Part shown: positions 35,606 to 44,925 of the stretch, piece after piece
How the letters are laid out: every line of letters begins with the position of its first letter
How positions within the stretch are numbered: position 1 is the first letter of the stretch
Assembly (NCBI GenBank): GCA_945787845.1
Contig: CALZJH010000011.1
Location: 1 to 64,000, forward strand
Source of the DNA: an uncultured Woeseiaceae bacterium
GTDB taxonomy: Bacteria; Pseudomonadota; Gammaproteobacteria; Steroidobacterales; Woeseiaceae
Direction: 5' to 3'
Length of the DNA stretch: 64,000 nt
Position numbers and translations under genes: made by a program
Notes under the pieces: model-generated
The model's input: only the letters and a program-made list of their open reading frames with translations
Told to the model about the DNA's origin: nothing
Database searches by the model: none

Positions 35606-37287
35606 GAGTTGTCGTTGCAGGAATCGCGCTACTGCTGGCGTCGTGCGCGACGCCGCCGGATGCAAGTCATGCAAGCCGGGAGTACTACGGCACGCTCGAG
35701 CCGTTCGCGGCCGAGGCCGTGTATTTCCTGCTGACCGACCGCTTCGTCGATGGCGATCCGACTAATAATTTCCCGGAGCAGGGCGGCGGTCCGGATACGC
35801 GTACTTTTGACAGGCCGATTCATGTCCCCGGCTACGAGCCGGCGAACATGGGCTACATCGGCGGTGACTTCAAGGGCGTGCTCGACAACGCGGCCTACAT
35901 TGCCAACATGGGGTTCACGGCTGTCTGGACAACTCCGATTGTCGACAACCCGGACGAAGCCTTTACGGGCAGCACGATTCCTGGAAGAGGGCCGGGCGGG
36001 GATCGCGGCAAGTCGGGATTTCACGGCTACTGGGGCGTGAACTTCTTTGTCGTTGACGAGCATCTTGAGTCTGCCGATCTTACCTTCGCAGATTTTACCC
36101 GGGAGCTCCGGGATGGGCACGACCTCAAGTACGTCCTCGATGTGGTTTGCAACCACGGTTCACCGGCGTACACCATGCCCGCAGACCAGCCCGATTTCGG
36201 CGAGTTGTATGACGCTGAAGGGCAGCTTGTCGCCGACCACCAGAACCTGCACCCGTCGGAACTGGACCCGGAGAATCCGCTGCACGCGTTTTATAACCGC
36301 GAGCCGGGACTGGGTGAATTGTCCGACTTCAACGAAAACAACCCCGAGGTCCTGGACTACTTTGTTGCCGCGTATTCGCAGTGGCTCGACCAGGGTGTTG
36401 CAGCCTTCAGAATCGATACGATCGCTCACATGCCGCATGCTTACTGGAAAGCGTTCAGCGACAGGATTCGGGAGAAGCGCCCGGGGCTCTTCATGTTCTC
36501 GGAGAACTTCGCCTACGATGCAACTGCCATTGCACCGAACACGTGGCCGGAAAATGGGCAGATCAGTGTCCTCGATTTCCCCGGTAAGCAGGCGATGAAC
36601 CGGGTATTTGCGGACGGCGCGAATTACAGTGAACTGTCCAGCTACCTGTACCTGGATTCAGGCCTCTACGACAATCCCTATGACCTGATGACGTTTTACG
36701 ACAATCACGATATGGACCGCATGAGCGCCGATACGCACGGGTTCATCGACGCCAACAACTGGTTGTTTACGAGTCGCGGCATACCTGTCGTCTACTATGG
36801 TTCGGAAATCGGCTTCGAGGCGGGTACCAACGAGCACACAGGCAACCGCAATTACTTCGGGCAGGTCAATGTCGAACGCGCAAAGTCGCATCCGATCCAT
36901 GCGGCGCTGACGCGCATTGCCAACATCCGCAAGAACTCAGTCGCACTGCAGCGGGGCCTGCAGGTTTACACGGGCTTCGGTCCGCGCTCGGCGAGTTTTT
37001 TTCGCGTGTATCAAAAAGACGGTGTGCGCCAGACCGCACTCGTACTGCTTAATGGTGGCGACGAGGCCATTACGATGGAGTTTGGTCAGCTACCGGCGAA
37101 CGGTGCCTGGAAGGATGCTGTGACAGGACATGTTGTCCAGGTAGACGAGGATTTCACGGGACTGGCCGAGGAGGTTGCGCCGCACAGCGTGCGTGTCTAT
37201 CTCAACGATGAGCCGCTCGCGCACCCGGAATTCGTGAAATTGCTGGACGAAGCGCAGGCTGCTAAAGCGCGCCGCACGATGCCCTGA
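35602..37287 (+). CDS. Lipoprotein alpha-amylase (GH13)
   Basis: A 561-residue secreted amylase. A lipoprotein signal is visible (MRVVVAGIALLLASC, Cys at about residue 15). GH13 regions are DVVCNHGSP, AAFRIDTIAHM (nucleophile Asp), MFSENFAYD (acid Glu) and FYDNHDMDRM. DRFVDGDPTNN near the N-terminus is a typical calcium-binding start of the barrel. The serine and alanine that follow the lipobox Cys do not suggest inner-membrane retention, so it probably sits in the outer membrane. It is coupled to the transporter by ATGA. The 3' end overlaps the convergent LacI-type gene by 26 nt. Confidence 0.92.
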   Translation: MRVVVAGIALLLASCATPPDASHASREYYGTLEPFAAEAVYFLLTDRFVDGDPTNNFPEQGGGPDTRTFDRPIHVPGYEPANMGYIGGDFKGVLDNAAYIANMGFTAVWTTPIVDNPDEAFTGSTIPGRGPGGDRGKSGFHGYWGVNFFVVDEHLESADLTFADFTRELRDGHDLKYVLDVVCNHGSPAYTMPADQPDFGELYDAEGQLVADHQNLHPSELDPENPLHAFYNREPGLGELSDFNENNPEVLDYFVAAYSQWLDQGVAAFRIDTIAHMPHAYWKAFSDRIREKRPGLFMFSENFAYDATAIAPNTWPENGQISVLDFPGKQAMNRVFADGANYSELSSYLYLDSGLYDNPYDLMTFYDNHDMDRMSADTHGFIDANNWLFTSRGIPVVYYGSEIGFEAGTNEHTGNRNYFGQVNVERAKSHPIHAALTRIANIRKNSVALQRGLQVYTGFGPRSASFFRVYQKDGVRQTALVLLNGGDEAITMEFGQLPANGAWKDAVTGHVVQVDEDFTGLAEEVAPHSVRVYLNDEPLAHPEFVKLLDEAQAAKARRTMP

Positions 37288-38290
37288 CGATCAGGCGCGG
37301 CGCCATTTGCGTCGATTCGACGGGCTTGCCCTCGATCAGTCCGACGATGCCGCGTACCAGGCCTTCGGCGGCCTGCCTGATGTCCTGTTGAACGGTGGTG
37401 AGTGCGGGTGTGACGTGGCCCGCCAGCGAAATGTCATCAAAACCCACGATAGCAATGTCATCGGGAATCGTTAAGCCGTTGTCTTCGAGCGCCCGCATGG
37501 CGTCGATTGCGATGACGTCAGTGACAGCAAAGATAGCGTCGAATTCTACGTCTCGCGAGAGTAAATCGAGGGCGGCCCGGTAGCCCTCTCCCTCGGAACT
37601 CATGGCATCGACTTTTAGCCTGTCGTCGGGCTCGAGGCCGGCATCGAGCAACGCCTTGCAGTAGCCGTCATAACGAGACGCCAGCTCTGGCGATCGCTGG
37701 GAGGTGCTGCCCAGGAAAGCGATGCGTTTGCGGCCATGCCCGAGCAGGTGTCGAGTTGCCTGGTATCCGCCATCGACGTTGTCGCAGCCGATCGAATGCC
37801 CAGGCTGATTGTCGATCATCGGTCCCCAGATCATAAAGCGCGTGTTGGCCCGCGCCAGCGCCTCGATCTTCTCGTGATAGGTGAGGTAGTCGCCATAGCC
37901 GAGAAGGATCAGGCCGTCGGCCCGATTGCTGGCCTGGTACTCAATATGCCAGTCGTCAGTCAGTTGCTGCATGGAGATCAGCACATCGTATCCCAACCCT
38001 GACGCAGCGCGAGTGATGTAACCCAGCATCGACAGGAAGAACGGATTGATTTGTGCATCTTCGCCCTCGGTCTCGTCGAACAGGAGCAGCGCAATCGTGT
38101 TGCTTTGCTGGGTCCGCAGACCCGCCGCGTTGCGGTTTACGAAGTAGTTCAACTCACGCGCGATTTGCTGCACACGTTGGCGCGTTTCCTCCCGCACGAG
38201 GGGACTGTTGCGCAACGCGCGCGAAACGGTTGCCTGCGATACGCCGGCAAGCTCCGCGATATCCCGCGATGTCGGGTTGTCAGCTTTCAT
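37262..38290 (-). CDS. LacI family transcriptional regulator of alpha-glucan use
   Basis: A 342-residue LacI-type repressor. The N-terminal helix-turn-helix is SRDIAELAGVSQATVSRALRNSP with the hinge helix region NRNAAGLRTQQSNTI. A periplasmic-binding-protein-like effector domain follows, with IAIVGFDDISLAGHVTPALTTV. Effector is probably maltose or another alpha-glucoside. The palindromes at 22821-22852 and 34017-34030 have the central CG step typical of LacI-family operators. It starts in an ATGA overlap with the DUF2189 gene and ends 26 nt inside the convergent amylase gene. Confidence 0.9.
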   Translation of the reverse strand: MKADNPTSRDIAELAGVSQATVSRALRNSPLVREETRQRVQQIARELNYFVNRNAAGLRTQQSNTIALLLFDETEGEDAQINPFFLSMLGYITRAASGLGYDVLISMQQLTDDWHIEYQASNRADGLILLGYGDYLTYHEKIEALARANTRFMIWGPMIDNQPGHSIGCDNVDGGYQATRHLLGHGRKRIAFLGSTSQRSPELASRYDGYCKALLDAGLEPDDRLKVDAMSSEGEGYRAALDLLSRDVEFDAIFAVTDVIAIDAMRALEDNGLTIPDDIAIVGFDDISLAGHVTPALTTVQQDIRQAAEGLVRGIVGLIEGKPVESTQMAPRLIVRASCGAL

Positions 38291-39123
38291 TCAACGTGCT
38301 CGTCTTCCGCAGCTGAATCTGTGCGGGGCACAGACGTGATACCGACTTCATGTCTGGGGAAATCATCGGCAATGATGGTTTCCAGGTAGCCGTGCCAGGC
38401 GGCGTAGCCGATTACCGGGATGATGACGATCAGCCCGACAAACACCGTGGCGACGCCAAGCAGCAACAGCAAAACGACCAGCAACAGCCACACGATCATG
38501 GCGCGCTTGTTGCGCAAGACGGCGTTTACGGACGTGACGATCGCCGTAATGCTGTCGACGTCCCGGTGCATGATCATCGGCAGCGAGAACGCGCTGGCGG
38601 AAAACGTCACCGCGGCAAACACGGCGCCGATCATGGAGCCAAAACCCAGGTACATGAACCAGTCCTTGAACGTCGGGTCGCCGTCGGTCGGGAAGAACAC
38701 GCTGACCATCACGGCCGCCCGCGCCCACACGAGGAAAATGACCAGCAGGGCAAGGGCGAAGATCATCTCATTGCCGAAGTGGCGTTTCCAGGCAGCGCGT
38801 GCGCTGCGGATCATCTGCGGATCCTGGCCGCGCTCGAGTTGCGCGCTGATGGCATACAGGCCAATGCAGGTCAGTGGTGCGATGAAGACGAAGCCGCCGA
38901 GCATGGCGTACATGATCCACTGGCCGCCCTTGAACCAGGCCAGCAGACTGACGCTGGCGATCAGGATTGCGACGGTCAGGCCATAGGCCAGGCTGTGCTG
39001 CGGCGCGTGGACCAGGTCCTTGATGCCGAGCTTCAGCCACCTGAACGGCGCAAAAGGAGAAAGCTTTTTGCAAGGCGCTACAAAGGGCAGTTCGTCACGG
39101 TCCGGTGCGGCTTGCTCGGTCAT
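38287..39123 (-). CDS. DUF2189 family integral membrane protein
   Basis: A 278-residue protein with about six hydrophobic helices, for example LTVAILIASVSLLAWF, AMLGGFVFIAPLTCIGLYAI and VWLLLVVLLLLLGVATVFVGLIVIIPVIGYAAW. The order RWLKLGIKDL near the N-terminus, GLYAISAQLERG and the final GYAAWHGY match DUF2189 proteins, whose function is unknown. The track start at 39468 is within the upstream glycosyltransferase gene. ATG 39123, with AACAGGAT before it, is preferred. It couples to the LacI-type gene by ATGA. Confidence 0.8.
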   Translation of the reverse strand: MTEQAAPDRDELPFVAPCKKLSPFAPFRWLKLGIKDLVHAPQHSLAYGLTVAILIASVSLLAWFKGGQWIMYAMLGGFVFIAPLTCIGLYAISAQLERGQDPQMIRSARAAWKRHFGNEMIFALALLVIFLVWARAAVMVSVFFPTDGDPTFKDWFMYLGFGSMIGAVFAAVTFSASAFSLPMIMHRDVDSITAIVTSVNAVLRNKRAMIVWLLLVVLLLLLGVATVFVGLIVIIPVIGYAAWHGYLETIIADDFPRHEVGITSVPRTDSAAEDEHVE

Positions 39124-39145
39124 ATCCTGTTCCCCCCTGGTCGGA

Positions 39146-40240
39146 TTAGTCCGGGTTTGGCACGAGTTCCTTATACAAGGCGATCGTCTTAAGGACAGTG
39201 TCTTCATTTCTGAAGGCCGTTGCAATCCGTTCGCGCGCAGCAACGCCCATTTGCCTGCGCAAATTGTCATCTCGATAAAGCTTCTCAATCGCATTTGCGA
39301 TCGCCTGGGCGTCTTTCGGCGGCACCACGATGCCCGAAACCCCATCGACAACCAGTTCAGGGCTGCCGCCGGTATCCGTAACGACGGGAGGGACGCGATA
39401 CACCATGGCCTCGATAATGGCCCGTGCGAGGCCCTCTCGTTTGGTCGACGGCATGCAGAAAACGTCACAGGCTGCGCTTAACTCCGGCGCATTGGTGACG
39501 TATCCGACGCGGTGGATACGATCTTTCGCCGGGCTGCGCTCGATGCGCCGGGTCAGTTTCGGGGCATCCATGTGGCCGACGAGCATGAGATGGACGGGCA
39601 CGTCATCCGGTAGCGCTTCGATCGCGTCGATGAGGTAGTCGATCCCCTTGCGCGGCCGGTAATTTGCGGTACAGCCGACGACGAATGCCCCGTCGGGAAT
39701 GCCTTGCTCAGTGAGGTCCGCGGGCGTTGCCGTGTACCACTCGAGCTTGTGGCCCTTGTGTATGGTTACGGGCCGCTCGGCGGGCATCCGCAGGAAGGCG
39801 GGCTGCATTTCCAGGAAATGGCGGCGAATCGCGTCAGCGACGCAGATGATACGGTCGATGCGGGGGTTCAGATAGCGCATCCACGACATGGGGTCGAGAA
39901 AGCCGACGGCGCCGACGATGCCCCGGTAACAGACTACTTTGACGGGCAGGCCCTTGCAGGCACGCAGGCCGTTGCTGACTGCCTTGTTATTGTAGGTGTG
40001 CATGATGTGGTAGCGGCCGCGAATGAGTTCCTCGCGCAGCGCGGCGATACCGGTTTTGTTGAAATTGGTCGGCAGGCGGATGTCCACCGTGGGTACGCCG
40101 GCATCCGTCAGTGTCTTGTCGTTCGGGTGGTCGCTGGGGCACACGACGGTGACGTCGATGCCCGCCTCGTGCATGCCGATAAAGGTCGCAACGGATGGCC
40201 GGTCGGCGCTTTCCGTGATGCAGAGTGACCTGATCGGCAT
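39146..40240 (-). CDS. Glycosyltransferase, GT4 family
   Basis: A 364-residue GT-B-fold enzyme. The C-terminal donor domain shows TANYRPRKGIDYLIDAI, MLVGHMDAP and the E-x7-E element in KREGLARAIIEAMVYRVP, followed by TDTGGSPELVVDG. The acceptor-side half carries HIMHTYNNKAVSNGLRA. No signal peptide, so it acts at the cytosolic face, probably adding a sugar to a lipid-linked or surface glycan. The donor is unknown. It lies 8 nt after the methyltransferase gene in one operon with DUF2189 and the LacI-type gene. Confidence 0.85.
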   Translation of the reverse strand: MPIRSLCITESADRPSVATFIGMHEAGIDVTVVCPSDHPNDKTLTDAGVPTVDIRLPTNFNKTGIAALREELIRGRYHIMHTYNNKAVSNGLRACKGLPVKVVCYRGIVGAVGFLDPMSWMRYLNPRIDRIICVADAIRRHFLEMQPAFLRMPAERPVTIHKGHKLEWYTATPADLTEQGIPDGAFVVGCTANYRPRKGIDYLIDAIEALPDDVPVHLMLVGHMDAPKLTRRIERSPAKDRIHRVGYVTNAPELSAACDVFCMPSTKREGLARAIIEAMVYRVPPVVTDTGGSPELVVDGVSGIVVPPKDAQAIANAIEKLYRDDNLRRQMGVAARERIATAFRNEDTVLKTIALYKELVPNPD

Positions 40241-40248
40241 CGGTGGCG

Positions 40249-40947
40249 CTAGCCCGCGTAGTCCGGGTTCTCGAGAATACGGACGGCGACCTGCTGGCCC
40301 GTCACCGAGAAACAGATGTACTCATAGCGGAGCCCTGAGCGCTCGACAAATTCCTGGAACGCCTTGAACTCGTGCTCCTGCCAGCGGTGGAAATTGTAGT
40401 ATTCATCAAACAGCACGATGGCACCGGGCTGCAGCCGACTGCCGAGTGCGTCGAAAATCGTCACTGTGGACGAATAGAGATCGCAGTCAACGTGCAGGAA
40501 CGCGACGGGGTCTGTGTGCTTCTCGAGGAAGCCGGGCAAAGTTGCGTCGAAATAACCGATCTGGAACTCGACGTTTTCAGGAACCTTGGGTAATTTCTTC
40601 TGGGCGAACGCGCCGACGGGGTTCCCGTTCCAGTACTCCTGGATGCCGTCGAACGAGTCGAAGCCATAGACAGTGCCGTCGACCTGCGGCGCGATCCAGC
40701 GCATGGACTTGCCGCGTCCCACGCCGAACTCGAGATAGAGGCCGTCCTTTCGAACCTGACCCAGCGTGTAGTCAACCAGGGCGGGGTGCTTCTCGAAGAA
40801 GGGCGCATCGATCATGTTGGCCTTGATGTAGTCAAGGGTCTGCTGCTTGGCTTCGAGGTTCATGTCGACGAGCAGGTTCGACGCATAGTGCTTGAGCATA
40901 AAGCGCCGAAAAATAAACTCGCTGAGGGTACGTTTGAATAAGGGCAT
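40249..40947 (-). CDS. TylF/MycF-like class I SAM-dependent O-methyltransferase
   Basis: The SAM-binding motif is YLEFGVGRGKSMRWIA and the acidic SAM-ribose site is in VYGFDSFDGI. LHVDCDLYSSTVTIFDAL and FDEYYNF match the metal-binding region of TylF/MycF macrocin-type sugar O-methyltransferases. With the downstream glycosyltransferase it may methylate a glycan sugar. The track starts at GTG 41022; ATG 40947 (MPLFKRTLSEF) is my choice but neither start has a clear ribosome-binding site. Confidence 0.78.
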   Translation of the reverse strand: MPLFKRTLSEFIFRRFMLKHYASNLLVDMNLEAKQQTLDYIKANMIDAPFFEKHPALVDYTLGQVRKDGLYLEFGVGRGKSMRWIAPQVDGTVYGFDSFDGIQEYWNGNPVGAFAQKKLPKVPENVEFQIGYFDATLPGFLEKHTDPVAFLHVDCDLYSSTVTIFDALGSRLQPGAIVLFDEYYNFHRWQEHEFKAFQEFVERSGLRYEYICFSVTGQQVAVRILENPDYAG

Positions 40948-41078
40948 CGATTCGCTCGAAAAGGGGCAATCCAACGCCGCGTAAGGTACCACAAGCTTGC
41001 TCCAGATAGTGCGCTGCGTCACGGATCAGAGGCTGGATCGGCCGTAGACTGTGGCTCTTATTGTTAAATGTCCCAGCG

Positions 41079-43010
41079 ATGAACGGATCCCTACAAGCCT
41101 CGTCCAACCGGGTGCTGGTCGTCGACACCGACGCCGGCCAGATCGACGCGTATGTCGCCTGCCTGGGTGAGGATTTCGAGCCGGACGAAGCCATTGAAAC
41201 GCTGACCGACCTGGAAAAAGTCCTGCTCGGCGAAGACTCCGATGTGGATCACAACCCGCGATTCGAAGTCCATTCCAGGAACCAGGGCGACGCGGCGGTC
41301 GATGCCGTCCGCTACGCCCTGGAAAAGAATCGACCCTTCTCGGCGGTGTTTCTTGAGCTGGACCTGCCGCCCGGCATCGACGGCATCGAGACGGCCCAGC
41401 AGATCCGGGCGCTGGACCCGAACGTCAATCTCGTCATCGTGTCGGGTTCCCCCGACGCAAACCCCGAGAATCCCGGCAAGAAGATCCCGCCGGCCGACAA
41501 GGTCTTCTTTTTTCGCAAACCCTTCCATGGCGTGGAATGCCGGCAACTGGCAGCGGCGCTTTGCGGTAAGTGGCATGCGGACATGGCATTGCGTCAGGCT
41601 AACGAAGATCTTGAGCGCCGGGTCGAGGAGCGCACCGCCGCCCTGCAGAAAATTGCCTATTTCGATATGGTCACGCGCCTGCCCAACCAGCACCTGCTGA
41701 TCGAAGAGCTCAGGAACCTCATCGCCGCGGCCGAGGATGCTGAAGGCGACACCGTGGTGGTGCTGCTCGACATCGATCGCTTCAGTTTCATCAACGAGAC
41801 AATGGGCTTCGATGCCGGTAACGAACTGCTGCGCTCGGTGGGCAATCGCCTGAGTCGAACCTTCGCTGAAGACGGCGACGGCGAGCAGGCGATCGTGGGC
41901 CGCTTCGGCGCCGACGAGTTCGCCGTGCTGCTGCCCGGCGTCAATTCAGATCTGGAGATCCCGGATTTCGCGGCCATGGTCAAGCAGACGGTCGAAGAAC
42001 CGTTCCTGATCCACGGGCGTGACCTGTTTCTAAAAGTCGCCGTCGGCGTGTCCTGGCACCCGGTGCATGGCCGCGACGCGAAGACCGTGTTTCGATGCGC
42101 CGAAGCGGCGTTGCACCGCTCGATGCGCAGCATCGATCATGCGATTACTTATTACCACAGCGAAATGCGCTATCGCGCCCGTCACCGCTTCAGTCTCGAG
42201 GCAGAGCTGCGCGGCGCGATCGAGGGCGGTGAAATAGTGGCCCACTACCAGCCGCAGGAGTCCACGCGGACCGGCAAACTGGAGGGTGTGGAGGCCCTGG
42301 CGCGCTGGAATCGTCCCGATGGGTCAGTCCTTTCATCGGCTGATTTCGTGCCGCTGAGTGAGGAGATGGGCATCTCGGACATGTTGTTCGAGTCCATCCT
42401 TCGAAGCGTCTGCAAGGATCTCGCCGCCTGGCAGGAGGAGGGCGAGTGGAACGTACCGGTCAGTGTCAACCTGTCTGCACACCAGCTGCGTAACCGTGAG
42501 CTGGTGCAGCTGATCAAAGACGTCATGAAAGACGCCGGCATCGGCGAGGAACTCATCAATCTCGAGCTCACGGAAACGGTGCTCCTTGAAGATCTGACCA
42601 TCGCCCAGCCCGTTCTCGACGACCTGGCATCTTTCGGTGTGGGCATCCATATCGACGACTTTGGCACCGGCTACTCGTCGTTGAGTTACCTCGCCCAGCT
42701 GCCGGTGCAGACGCTGAAGATCGACCAGGCTTTTGTCGCACAGCTTTCCGAGCCCGACGCGACGACCAAGCTCGTGGAGGCCATTATCGCGCTCGGTAAG
42801 GCGCTGGATCTCGAGGTTATCGCTGAAGGCGTTGAGACCAATCAGCAGTACGCCATCATCCGGCGCCTGGGTTGCGACCTGGTCCAGGGCTACTTTATTG
42901 CCCGTCCGATGCCTGCCGACCAGTTGCGCAGGTGGTGCGGCGGTTACGAGGATACCCAGAGCCTCAAGCGTGGCTCCGCAGTGGTGGATATCGAAAAAGC
43001 CCGCAAGTAG
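41079..43010 (+). CDS. REC-like, degenerate GGDEF and EAL domain protein (probable c-di-GMP phosphodiesterase)
   Basis: A 643-residue signalling protein. The N-terminal receiver-like domain has VLVVDTD and FLELDLPPGIDG, with Glu where the phosphoacceptor Asp is normally found. A coiled-coil linker (RQANEDLERRVEERTAAL) leads to a GGDEF domain whose signature reads RFGADEF, with no inhibitory RxxD five residues before it. The EAL domain keeps VEALARW, NLSAHQL, LELTETV, DDFGTGYSS, KIDQAFV and AEGVET, so it should be catalytically competent. ATG 41079 is preferred over TTG 41061. It probably hydrolyses cyclic di-GMP; diguanylate cyclase activity is doubtful. Confidence 0.87.
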   Translation: MNGSLQASSNRVLVVDTDAGQIDAYVACLGEDFEPDEAIETLTDLEKVLLGEDSDVDHNPRFEVHSRNQGDAAVDAVRYALEKNRPFSAVFLELDLPPGIDGIETAQQIRALDPNVNLVIVSGSPDANPENPGKKIPPADKVFFFRKPFHGVECRQLAAALCGKWHADMALRQANEDLERRVEERTAALQKIAYFDMVTRLPNQHLLIEELRNLIAAAEDAEGDTVVVLLDIDRFSFINETMGFDAGNELLRSVGNRLSRTFAEDGDGEQAIVGRFGADEFAVLLPGVNSDLEIPDFAAMVKQTVEEPFLIHGRDLFLKVAVGVSWHPVHGRDAKTVFRCAEAALHRSMRSIDHAITYYHSEMRYRARHRFSLEAELRGAIEGGEIVAHYQPQESTRTGKLEGVEALARWNRPDGSVLSSADFVPLSEEMGISDMLFESILRSVCKDLAAWQEEGEWNVPVSVNLSAHQLRNRELVQLIKDVMKDAGIGEELINLELTETVLLEDLTIAQPVLDDLASFGVGIHIDDFGTGYSSLSYLAQLPVQTLKIDQAFVAQLSEPDATTKLVEAIIALGKALDLEVIAEGVETNQQYAIIRRLGCDLVQGYFIARPMPADQLRRWCGGYEDTQSLKRGSAVVDIEKARK

Positions 43011-43026
43011 GGCGCGCCAACAAGAA

Positions 43027-43058
43027 AAGGCGCGAACGGCCGGGGCCGCTCGCGCCTT
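43027..43058. terminator. Two-tier hairpin between convergent genes, probable shared terminator
   Basis: AAGGCGCGA and TCGCGCCTT enclose an inner stem CGGCC/GGCCG with a GG loop and one A-C mismatch. On the minus strand it is followed by TTTTCTTG, a fair U-rich tail for the OmpA-like gene. On the plus strand there is no T run, so termination of the EAL gene is less certain. Confidence 0.6.
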
Positions 43059-43083
43059 GTCACGTGGTCAGGCTTCGCTGTAC

Positions 43084-44349
43084 TTAGCGGGCCGTAATTC
43101 GCAGTACCACGCGGCGGTTCTGCGCCTTGCCGGCCGCAGTTGCGTTGTCCGCAATCGGCTGTGCTTCACCGTAACCGCGAACAGTCATGCGATTGGTAGC
43201 CACGCCATTCGCTGCGAGGTAGTCACGAACCGTCTGCGCGCGGCGCGATGACAGGCTCTCGTTGTACTCGGCGGCACCATCACTGTCGGTATGGCCGGCA
43301 ACTTCGACCCGGATAGTCGGGTTCTTGTTCAGCGTAGCCGCGGCATCATCGAGAATGCTTGCGGCACCCGGCAGGAGGCGATCCGAGTTTGTCTCGAAAT
43401 TCACGCCTTCGAGCCTGATTTCTGCCTTGATTTCGCAGCCCTTGATATCCACCTGCACACCGGCAGTGGTGTTCGGACATTCGTCGAGGCGATTCACAAC
43501 ACCGTCGCCGTCGTCATCGAGTTCGCAGCCGTTCGCATCAACAGGCGCGCCGGCTGGCGTGTTCGGGCACTGGTCCTTGTCGTCGGTGACGCCGTCGCCA
43601 TCACTGTCGTTCGGGCATCCGTTCGAGCCGACCGCAACGCCGCGAGGCGTTCCCGGGCACTCGTCTTTCGAATCTTTAACGCCATCGCCATCGCTGTCGA
43701 GCTCACAGCCAAAGGTATCGACGCGCGCACCGGCCGGTGTGTTCGGACAGTTGTCCGAACTATCCGCCACGCCGTCGCCGTCGGTGTCCACCCACTTGGG
43801 CGCGCTCGAGCCAAACGGAAGTTGCAGGCCCAGGCTGAACAGGTTGTCGCTCATGTCGGACACCATCGCGCTGTCGGTGCGGTACCGATACTCGCCGCGC
43901 AGCGCAACCTCGGATGAGAACAGGTCGAGCAGGAAGCCAGCCCCAACAGAATACATCGGGCCATCAGGAACGGTGGTGCTGCCTGCCTGGCTGACATTGA
44001 AATAGCCCAGTCCAGCGTGCAGGTAGGGGCTGAAACGCTCGGCCCGGCGGAAGACACGCTGCACATCGATGCCTGCGCCGAACTGATCCTGATCCGTGGT
44101 GGGGATCGAGAGGTAATCAGGGGACGCAATGGACACCATTGCTTCAATATTGTACTTGTCGTTGATGGCGTAGCCGAGCCCAAACTGGCGCCCGCCAAAG
44201 GAGTCGTCAACCCCACGATTGCTGTCGTATTCGGTATAGATGCCCATGGCAGACAGGTAAGGCTGCCCGGCCTCGGCTTCGGCATACGCCGTCTGGGCGC
44301 TCCCAAGCGCCATGAAAGTCGCCAGGGCGACATAAAAGAACTTCTTCAT
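43084..44349 (-). CDS. OmpA/OprF-like outer membrane protein with thrombospondin type 3 repeats
   Basis: A 421-residue outer membrane protein. A signal peptide (MKKFFYVALATFMALGSAQTAYA) leads to an eight-strand type barrel (about residues 25-185). Four calcium-binding type 3 repeats of the form DxDGDGVxDxxDxCPxTPxG follow. The C-terminal OmpA domain (about 305-421) has GHTDSDGAAEYNESLSSRRAQTVRDYL, which binds peptidoglycan. It anchors the envelope and may form a minor pore. A terminator-like hairpin lies after the stop. The nearby ECF sigma factor and channel genes suggest an envelope-stress theme. Confidence 0.92.
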   Translation of the reverse strand: MKKFFYVALATFMALGSAQTAYAEAEAGQPYLSAMGIYTEYDSNRGVDDSFGGRQFGLGYAINDKYNIEAMVSIASPDYLSIPTTDQDQFGAGIDVQRVFRRAERFSPYLHAGLGYFNVSQAGSTTVPDGPMYSVGAGFLLDLFSSEVALRGEYRYRTDSAMVSDMSDNLFSLGLQLPFGSSAPKWVDTDGDGVADSSDNCPNTPAGARVDTFGCELDSDGDGVKDSKDECPGTPRGVAVGSNGCPNDSDGDGVTDDKDQCPNTPAGAPVDANGCELDDDGDGVVNRLDECPNTTAGVQVDIKGCEIKAEIRLEGVNFETNSDRLLPGAASILDDAAATLNKNPTIRVEVAGHTDSDGAAEYNESLSSRRAQTVRDYLAANGVATNRMTVRGYGEAQPIADNATAAGKAQNRRVVLRITAR

Positions 44350-44578
44350 TGGTTATAGCTCCCTAATTTATTCTATATTCCCGCGTTGCAAACCCACGGG
44401 ATCGAATTCTGATGGCCCAATAGACGTCCAGGTGCTCGATTGAGTCACATTTTCAGGGCAGTCCGGGCCAGGGGTGAATATTACCTTATTCATTGTGACT
44501 TCAGAGCTGACTCTGCCGTCTATTTGGAACATCATTGCGTCTATACATCGCGGGCCCCGGAGCGAAGAAAGTACCAAC

Positions 44579-44872
44579 ATGGCAGATACGCGTAAAGAAG
44601 AAGAAATACGCCAGCTCATGCAGGCCGGCATGGATACCGACGAACGCCCGTCGCGCGCCCTCTCCGCTGTGAGCCGCGCCCGCCGCCAGGTCGGGCAGCG
44701 CGACACCCTGGCGTTCGCGCTGGTCCGGGTCTGGTCGGTATTGGCCCGTCTTCTCGCGCCTCTGTTTACGTTCTTCGGTGAGAAACAGGCGCAGACGGTC
44801 TATCAGCAGTCGGCCGGCAAGGTCAAAAAGAGCGCCGCAGCCAGAGACGGCAAGGCCAAAGACCAAGAATAA
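44579..44872 (+). CDS. Small basic hypothetical protein (97 aa)
   Basis: The track starts at 44474, but ATG 44579 (MADTRKEEEIRQLMQAG) looks like the true start. The 97-residue product has an acidic amphipathic N-terminus, a basic centre (SAVSRARRQVGQR) and a hydrophobic segment (TLAFALVRVWSVLARLLAPLFTFF) that could be one membrane helix. The C-terminus is lysine- and alanine-rich. I do not recognise the family. It precedes the MscS-type channel gene by 53 nt in the same direction and may be a membrane-associated companion. Confidence 0.55.
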   Translation: MADTRKEEEIRQLMQAGMDTDERPSRALSAVSRARRQVGQRDTLAFALVRVWSVLARLLAPLFTFFGEKQAQTVYQQSAGKVKKSAAARDGKAKDQE

Positions 44873-44881
44873 TTCGATCCG

Positions 44882-44908
44882 GGCGGCCCCATGTCCGGGT
44901 CGGCCGCC
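44882..44908. other. GC-rich hairpin before the channel gene
   Basis: GGCGGCC and GGCCGCC form a 7-bp stem around a 13-nt loop in the 53-nt gap between the small protein and the MscS-type gene. No T run follows, so it may be a transcript-processing or pausing structure rather than a terminator. Confidence 0.35.
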
Positions 44909-44925
44909 AGTAAGAGGGGAAAATC

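Noticed and set aside
43480-43790. Tandem repeats that might be a CRISPR-like or satellite array
   Set aside because: They encode four thrombospondin type 3 repeats in frame within the OmpA-like protein; spacers and repeat lengths do not fit CRISPR.
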